64,000 nt of DNA from Orthonyx spaldingii. Lineage: Eukaryota; Chordata; Aves; Passeriformes; Orthonychidae. The DNA lies in assembly GCA_013397795.1 (NCBI GenBank), contig VZTJ01005231.1, positions 486,915-550,914 on the forward strand. The letters are read 5' to 3'. Below, one piece after another: positions 59,441 to 64,000 of the stretch; the first letter of the stretch is position 1, and every line of letters starts with the position of its first letter. Below the pieces are notes generated by a model. The model was not told where the DNA came from and ran no database searches. It saw only the letters and a program-made list of their open reading frames with translations. The translations under genes were made by a program, and so were the position numbers.

Positions 59441-60510
59441 AACCACCAAAAAAGCCTGGAGTGCAAAAACAAAACACAATGAAAGAGATTCCAAAGTCCC
59501 CTTTGTCAAAGAACTATCCTATATTTCCTTTTCTTCTGATTTTAGTCCCCCCCTTTGTGTGGCTGTCTCTGTTTTTTTCTCAGGTTCTTTTCAGTTGGGT
59601 TCGAATGCTGCAGATTTGAATTGAGCAGTCAAACTAAATAATGCTTCCAGAGCAGAAATAAAAACTCCTAGAAAAAAGAGAGGCAGATTGCTGAAAATAT
59701 CCAGACGATAGAGCTAATTCTGTTGAAAGGCACATGTATGTACATGTACACACACACACAGAGGTAAATAGATTGTGATTTCTAAAAACATTTCTTTGTG
59801 TAATTCCACAGTCTGGAAACACATCTAATCATTTAAATCTATCTATCCTTTCTAGAGATCTGTGTATATTTTTATTTTAAAAACCAGCTACAATTCATGA
59901 TTGCTTTTGGGTATGCAATGACAGTTGTAGTGTTTCGATTTCTGTAGCCATGTGTGTCAGAGAAGACTTCTTTGCTAGAACTTACAGTACAAAACCATGG
60001 ACAAAACACACTGCAGAAGTCACTCCAAGGCCCAGGAAAGGACAGAAACCTAGGGCCCAAAAGAAATTAACTAGGAAAGAGCAGGATGTGTCAGCCCTTT
60101 GGAGCTGTGCCTTCTTTACCTTAGAAAGCTTTGTTGAGAAAGTCTCCAGTGGTATAAAGAGGACTGAAAACTGCCTCAAACAGGCAGCAGAAGGTTTGGT
60201 CTTTTTTCCTGTGATGAGGATTGGCATGGTTCTGGGAGAAACAGGTTGATACCATCTGCTTCCCCCTCTGGTTCAGAGGAGAGGCAAAGGACGAGAATGC
60301 CATGCACCACTCTTGGCAGTATGATTTACAGGAGACCAATTTAAACTTCTGCCAGTAAAGCATTCATACCACTACACTATCATGTCTTCTGTCATCATGT
60401 ACATGGCTATGTCTGTAACCACACTGACAGAACAGGGTAAAGGTATGTACCTAGAGGTTCACATTTTGTGTTACAGGCATTTTTAGGTTTTGTGGGAATT
60501 GAGTAACACC
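59441..60510. other. Unique non-coding DNA, no gene seen
   Basis: Nothing recognised. There is a short CA-rich tract near 59749-59760. Open frames are below 100 codons. Confidence 0.55.
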
Positions 60511-60511
60511 G

Positions 60512-60584
60512 TATTATTATTATTATTAGTAGTAGTAGTAGTAGTAGTATTAGTATTAGTATTAGTATTAGTATTAGTATTATT
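60512..60584 (+). repeat. Compound microsatellite ATT / AGT / ATTAGT
   Basis: About five ATT units (60512-60527) are followed by seven AGT units (60528-60548) and five ATTAGT hexamers (60549-60578). A short AT-rich edge and G-rich TTGGGG-like sequence come next. The hexamer is exactly one unit of each trimer joined. Confidence 0.97.
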
Positions 60585-61474
60585 TTGGGGTTGGTTGGGG
60601 TTTGTTCTTTGATTCTCTTGTTATCTCTCTTTAAATACTGAAGAATTTCTCAGTGGCACTAACTCCATTGCCAAATGTCACAAGTAAGTCACCAATAATC
60701 TCAACATCTTCAACAAGTTCTTCCTGAAAGATAGCTTCAAAGCTGGTTTGCTCTTCAAACTCCAGGAATAGAAATCTGGGTTTGTAACTCTGGTTTTATA
60801 TGTGCAGCTCTCCATCCTAGGGAACCAGTGTGATGTCACTAACTCGAATTCCCTCATTCACGAGTTCATGTCCTACAAATCCAGAACTCCATGGGGTGAA
60901 AAGAAGCAAAAACACACTGCAAGCTGGACTTGTTACATCAAGAACGGGAAACCAGCTCTACATGTTACAATCTTAGTACATCTTGCCCATACAAGCTTCT
61001 GTGAAAACTTCCACAGCAGTACCCACCAGCAGGCCAAAGGCAGGAGGCATTTCCTGCACCAAGGGGATTGGCATCTGCACAACACTGAGGACTGCAGCTG
61101 AGAAATGACACCTACCTGACAAAGTCATTTTGGGTGCTACCTGAATCAACCTCTTTAGCAAAGCAGACTTGGAGGGCACGGCAGAAGAGACAGCTGTTGT
61201 TTGGAAATCTCGAAGTCCCACTGCGTACCAAGAGGCACTGTCAGGAAAGCACGAAGTGGGTTAGGGCTGGAGGCTTTCCTGGGGGGCAGAGGACACTGTT
61301 TGAGACATGGGCAGCCTGGTACAACTAGACTTGCCAAAGCTGTACTTCTGCACCAAAACCCTGACTGCCTCCCCCGAGCCAGAGCAAGAATGGACTTCCC
61401 CACTGAAAATATTATAGCCTTGGCAAGAGAGGACCTTGTCTGGAGGTTGGTATGAGTCAGTCGTGAGGGTCCTT
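60585..61474. other. Unique non-coding DNA, no gene seen
   Basis: No gene or element recognised. Confidence 0.55.
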
Positions 61475-61509
61475 TGTGTGTGTGCACGTACACGTGTGTG
61501 TGTGTGTGC
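61475..61509 (+). repeat. Interrupted (GT)n microsatellite
   Basis: GT repeats are broken centrally by GCACGTACAC; a CACGTG E-box sits at 61491-61496. Confidence 0.95.
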
Positions 61510-62733
61510 ATTTACAGAGTGTGCTGTCAGGGACTGATTTTCAATGATGCAAGTCTCCTCTAACTGATAACACTCTAAATAACAGGTGAGTGACTCCTGG
61601 CAAGAAGGAGATTGTCTGACCTCATTGTTTGCCTTTTTTCCCCTCTCTTTGTTCTTCACAAATAAAGGTTTTTTAATAAACTGAAAGGTCCTCCGCTCCT
61701 GCCTGATGATAAAATGAAAGGAACCAGTGAGGTATGGTACAACGTGGCAGCAAAAAAAGAGAAGCTCATCAGAAAATAACAAAGGTGCAAGTTAAAGATA
61801 AGGCAGCTGTCAGAGATTAATCCTGCTGGCCTGATTGTTTTCTTTAATACCAAGGCCTGCAATAGCAAGCGATAAGTTTGCTGAGTAATTTGGTTTTTGG
61901 TGAGGAAATAAAATTCAGGTAGGCCTCATAATTGATTTCCTTTTCTTTAGTTTTCTAAACATTAAACAAAACAAAACAAAAAAACCCAACCTCTGCTTTG
62001 ACTACACTTTCCTTTTCTAAAATTTGCTCCAAGGCTGTGAGCTTTCCCCCAAGCTGGGTCTGCAGGAAGACAACTATAGGGAGGGCAAAAGCACCCTTTG
62101 CTTCTCCAGTATCCTCCTGGGAATACCTTTGTTTCATCCTAAAGACTAACTGCATCTTTTGGACATGATAAATTCTGCCCATTGTTGACTTCATTTTACT
62201 GTCTGAAAGTGGGCAAAATGTGAGGTGGCGGGAAAGTGAGATGGTGGGAAAAGCAAATTTCAAAAGAAAGTAGGTGCTGCCTGTCACCAGTGGGTTACCT
62301 GGTACCTGGACATGGCACTGGTCACCATCTGCCGAGGGAGAAACGCAGAAGGACAGTGTGGTCCTCATGGGGCTGGGGAAAAATCAAGCTGTGGAGGTCA
62401 TCAAAGAGGGTTGCTGTCTGGGCTCCCCACAGCAGCACGTGGGGCCTCCTGTCTGGTGCCTGGGCCTGGATGTGGCAGGAGGAAGAGTAGCCAGCAGGAG
62501 GGGTTATGTACCATGTTGTGCTGGTGAAAATCCACACCTTGCCCAAACCTTCCTCCTTTAGGGGTGCATACAGCCAGCTGCCGGGAGCCCAGGCACACCA
62601 CAGGTAGCAGCTCTGGGAGGAAGCAAGAGAGAAGAGAAGTGGAGGGAGGAAAATCTTTTCAAATCGGGAGGTCTGTCATAATGAGGCAGAGCTGCTATCA
62701 AGTGAGAAAATGACCCTGAGAGAGAGACAGCGG
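61510..62733. other. Unique non-coding DNA, no gene seen
   Basis: No gene recognised. 62236-62620 is moderately GC-rich with overlapping short frames but low CpG. Confidence 0.55.
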
Positions 62734-62782
62734 GAGTGTGAGCATGCATGTGTGTGTGTGTTGGTGCACATGTGAGTGTGCA
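62734..62782 (+). repeat. GT-rich microsatellite
   Basis: Imperfect TG repeats with CATG and TGCACA interruptions. Confidence 0.9.
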
Positions 62783-62794
62783 CAGGAGCCAGCA

Positions 62795-63130
62795 GAGCCT
62801 TGGTTATTGTGACAAAATGAACAGCCCTCGCGATGCTCATCCAGCAGCTAATTTCTCATCTTATCTATTATGTGAATGAGATGGAAAAACATTTTCCTGT
62901 TTTTCACAGATATCACAGAAAGAATAAATAAGATACAGAATAAATTCCCTTGAAGGCCATGCAGCGAAATCCAGCCACAGACTCATTTGTTTCAATGGAA
63001 TGAATAAATGCAGTTAAGAACTGCCCATTGATGGGGGAAAAAAAAAGTCTTTAAAGCTTTCTATAGAAGCAAACGTGCTGTCACCACCTCCAAAACAAAT
63101 GAAGAGCTTGGCGCACACTTTCTCCTCATC
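62795..63130. promoter_or_regulatory. Candidate conserved non-coding element
   Basis: Unique, motif-dense DNA: TTATTGTGACAAAATGAACA (SOX/MEIS-like), CAGCAGCTAATTTCTC, TCTTATCTATTATG (GATA-like), GAATAAATAAGATAC, GTTTCAATGGAATGAATAAA and CCATTGACAGC (MEIS/TGIF-like). It contains no coding frame. The call is inference; no alignment was available. Confidence 0.4.
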
Positions 63131-64000
63131 CATTGACAGCACACATGCAGATGCAGGCTTTTGCAACACACAAGCACACACACTTAAACCTTGCCATTTC
63201 CCTTATTCAAAACAGGTATTTCTAGTGTTGTGATGCAGCACTGGTGCTACTTGAAAAGGGAAGCCACAATGAAGGATTTCTTTGCTCCTAGGGAGCTTCT
63301 AAGGGTCTTACACCAGCTGTAAGAGCAAGAAGTGATGGGTGTGCTGAGTCACCAGCCCCCAGAACATCGAGTTTAGGGTGAGGATTTGGAAAGAGTCCCA
63401 TGCTAGGGTCTAACACAGGGACCAGACCAGCTACAGTAAAGCCAGATTGTCATGAAAGAAGGCCGTACATCTCTTTTAAAGCATAGACTCACTTATAGGA
63501 AAACCTATGGGAACAAAGAACAAACAGATTTCTCTGTGTGTCCACCGGCTGTCAGTGGCTGCACCTACGGCTACAGAGGAGTGTGACAGAGTGAAAAGTG
63601 TAATACCCTGTTAGCACTTTCCACGCCAGTTCTGCCTATTTTGTGTTGATTTTCATCTCTTTACTTTTCCCAGCAGAGGGAGCACCGGGCCAAAGTGCTG
63701 AGAGGCAGCGACCCATAGAAGGCCACTTCAACAGTTTCCTTTGTCTTCTTGTTCCTCTGTCAAAGGCACAAATGGGAGTAGGGATCAATGGGAGGATCCA
63801 GCCTCCTTACAGACTGGGCAGCTTCTCAAAGGCCACTCCCATCCCAGCCCCTGGCTGGAGGGAGAGCAGGGCTGGACAGGAAGAAAGGCTTTTCACCACA
63901 CCAGGGTAGGATATGCACAGCTGCATTGCACCATGAACAGGTACCCCTCTGTGCAATGGGCCCTGATCCCCACTCCCAGTGTGATACACATCAGCAGTGT
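63131..64000. other. Unique non-coding DNA to the window edge
   Basis: No gene recognised. Frames of up to 88 codons near the right edge (63643-63909 +) have no known domain and could continue outside the window only if spliced. Confidence 0.5.

Noticed and set aside
58768..59509. Three long minus-strand frames of Phe/Ser, Phe/Phe and Leu/Phe repeats
   Set aside because: They are the three frames of the AAAAAG hexamer array, not proteins.
59000..60584. Hexamer repeats as possible interstitial telomere sequence
   Set aside because: AAAAAG and ATTAGT are not the vertebrate TTAGGG unit.
1..64000. tRNA, rRNA, snRNA, CRISPR or prokaryotic operon features
   Set aside because: No tRNA cloverleaf or Pol III box pair, rRNA stretch, U-snRNA start sequence or spaced direct-repeat array was recognised by eye.

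Overview
This window looks like vertebrate, most likely bird, nuclear DNA with no recognisable protein-coding exon. The strongest taxonomic clue is a CR1 retrotransposon at about 36.09-36.90 kb on the minus strand. It carries the typical avian CR1 3' end and a decayed C-terminal part of the reverse-transcriptase ORF. A second, much older CR1-type fragment (about 43.72-44.05 kb) and two or three degraded retroposon tails of an old amniote type (about 5.2, 10.06 and 25.8 kb) fit the same picture. Base composition is AT-rich, CpG is depleted outside two islands, and simple repeats are common. No bacterial-style operon, CRISPR array, tRNA or rRNA gene was seen.

Layout. 1-9 kb: unique DNA containing a CpG-rich, hairpin-dense block (about 3.24-3.76 kb), possibly a solo LTR but unproven, and two tracts that read like conserved non-coding elements (about 2.68-2.85 and 8.1-8.64 kb). 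9.5-25.5 kb: A/T-rich DNA with poly-T, (TAAA)n, (CTT)n and (TTCC)n arrays, and a perfect 26-bp palindrome at 22130-22155. 25.7-44.1 kb: retroposon remnants, a compositionally open 244-codon frame, and candidate non-coding elements at 33.1 and 41.4-42.5 kb with good hairpins. 44-54 kb: quiet unique DNA with one further candidate element at 46.5-46.8 kb. 54.2-54.67 kb: the only clear CpG island, with GC boxes, a YY1-like ATGGCGGC site and two short well-initiated reading frames, so a plausible promoter or first exon with no visible gene attached. 55-61.5 kb: large simple repeats, including 65 uninterrupted AAAAAG units. 62.8-63.1 kb: another element-like tract.

Interpretation. The window is best read as intergenic or intronic DNA of a bird, gene-poor over at least 64 kb, possibly a regulatory landscape around a developmental gene outside the window. 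The conserved-element calls rest on motif content and style alone. No alignment was available, so they are hypotheses. Almost all open frames here are chance or simple-repeat translations. No new multi-gene system was found. The items most worth a second look are the hairpin cluster at 3.3-3.7 kb, the orphan CpG island, the 26-bp palindrome, the miRNA-sized hairpin at 33.1 kb and the long hexamer array.
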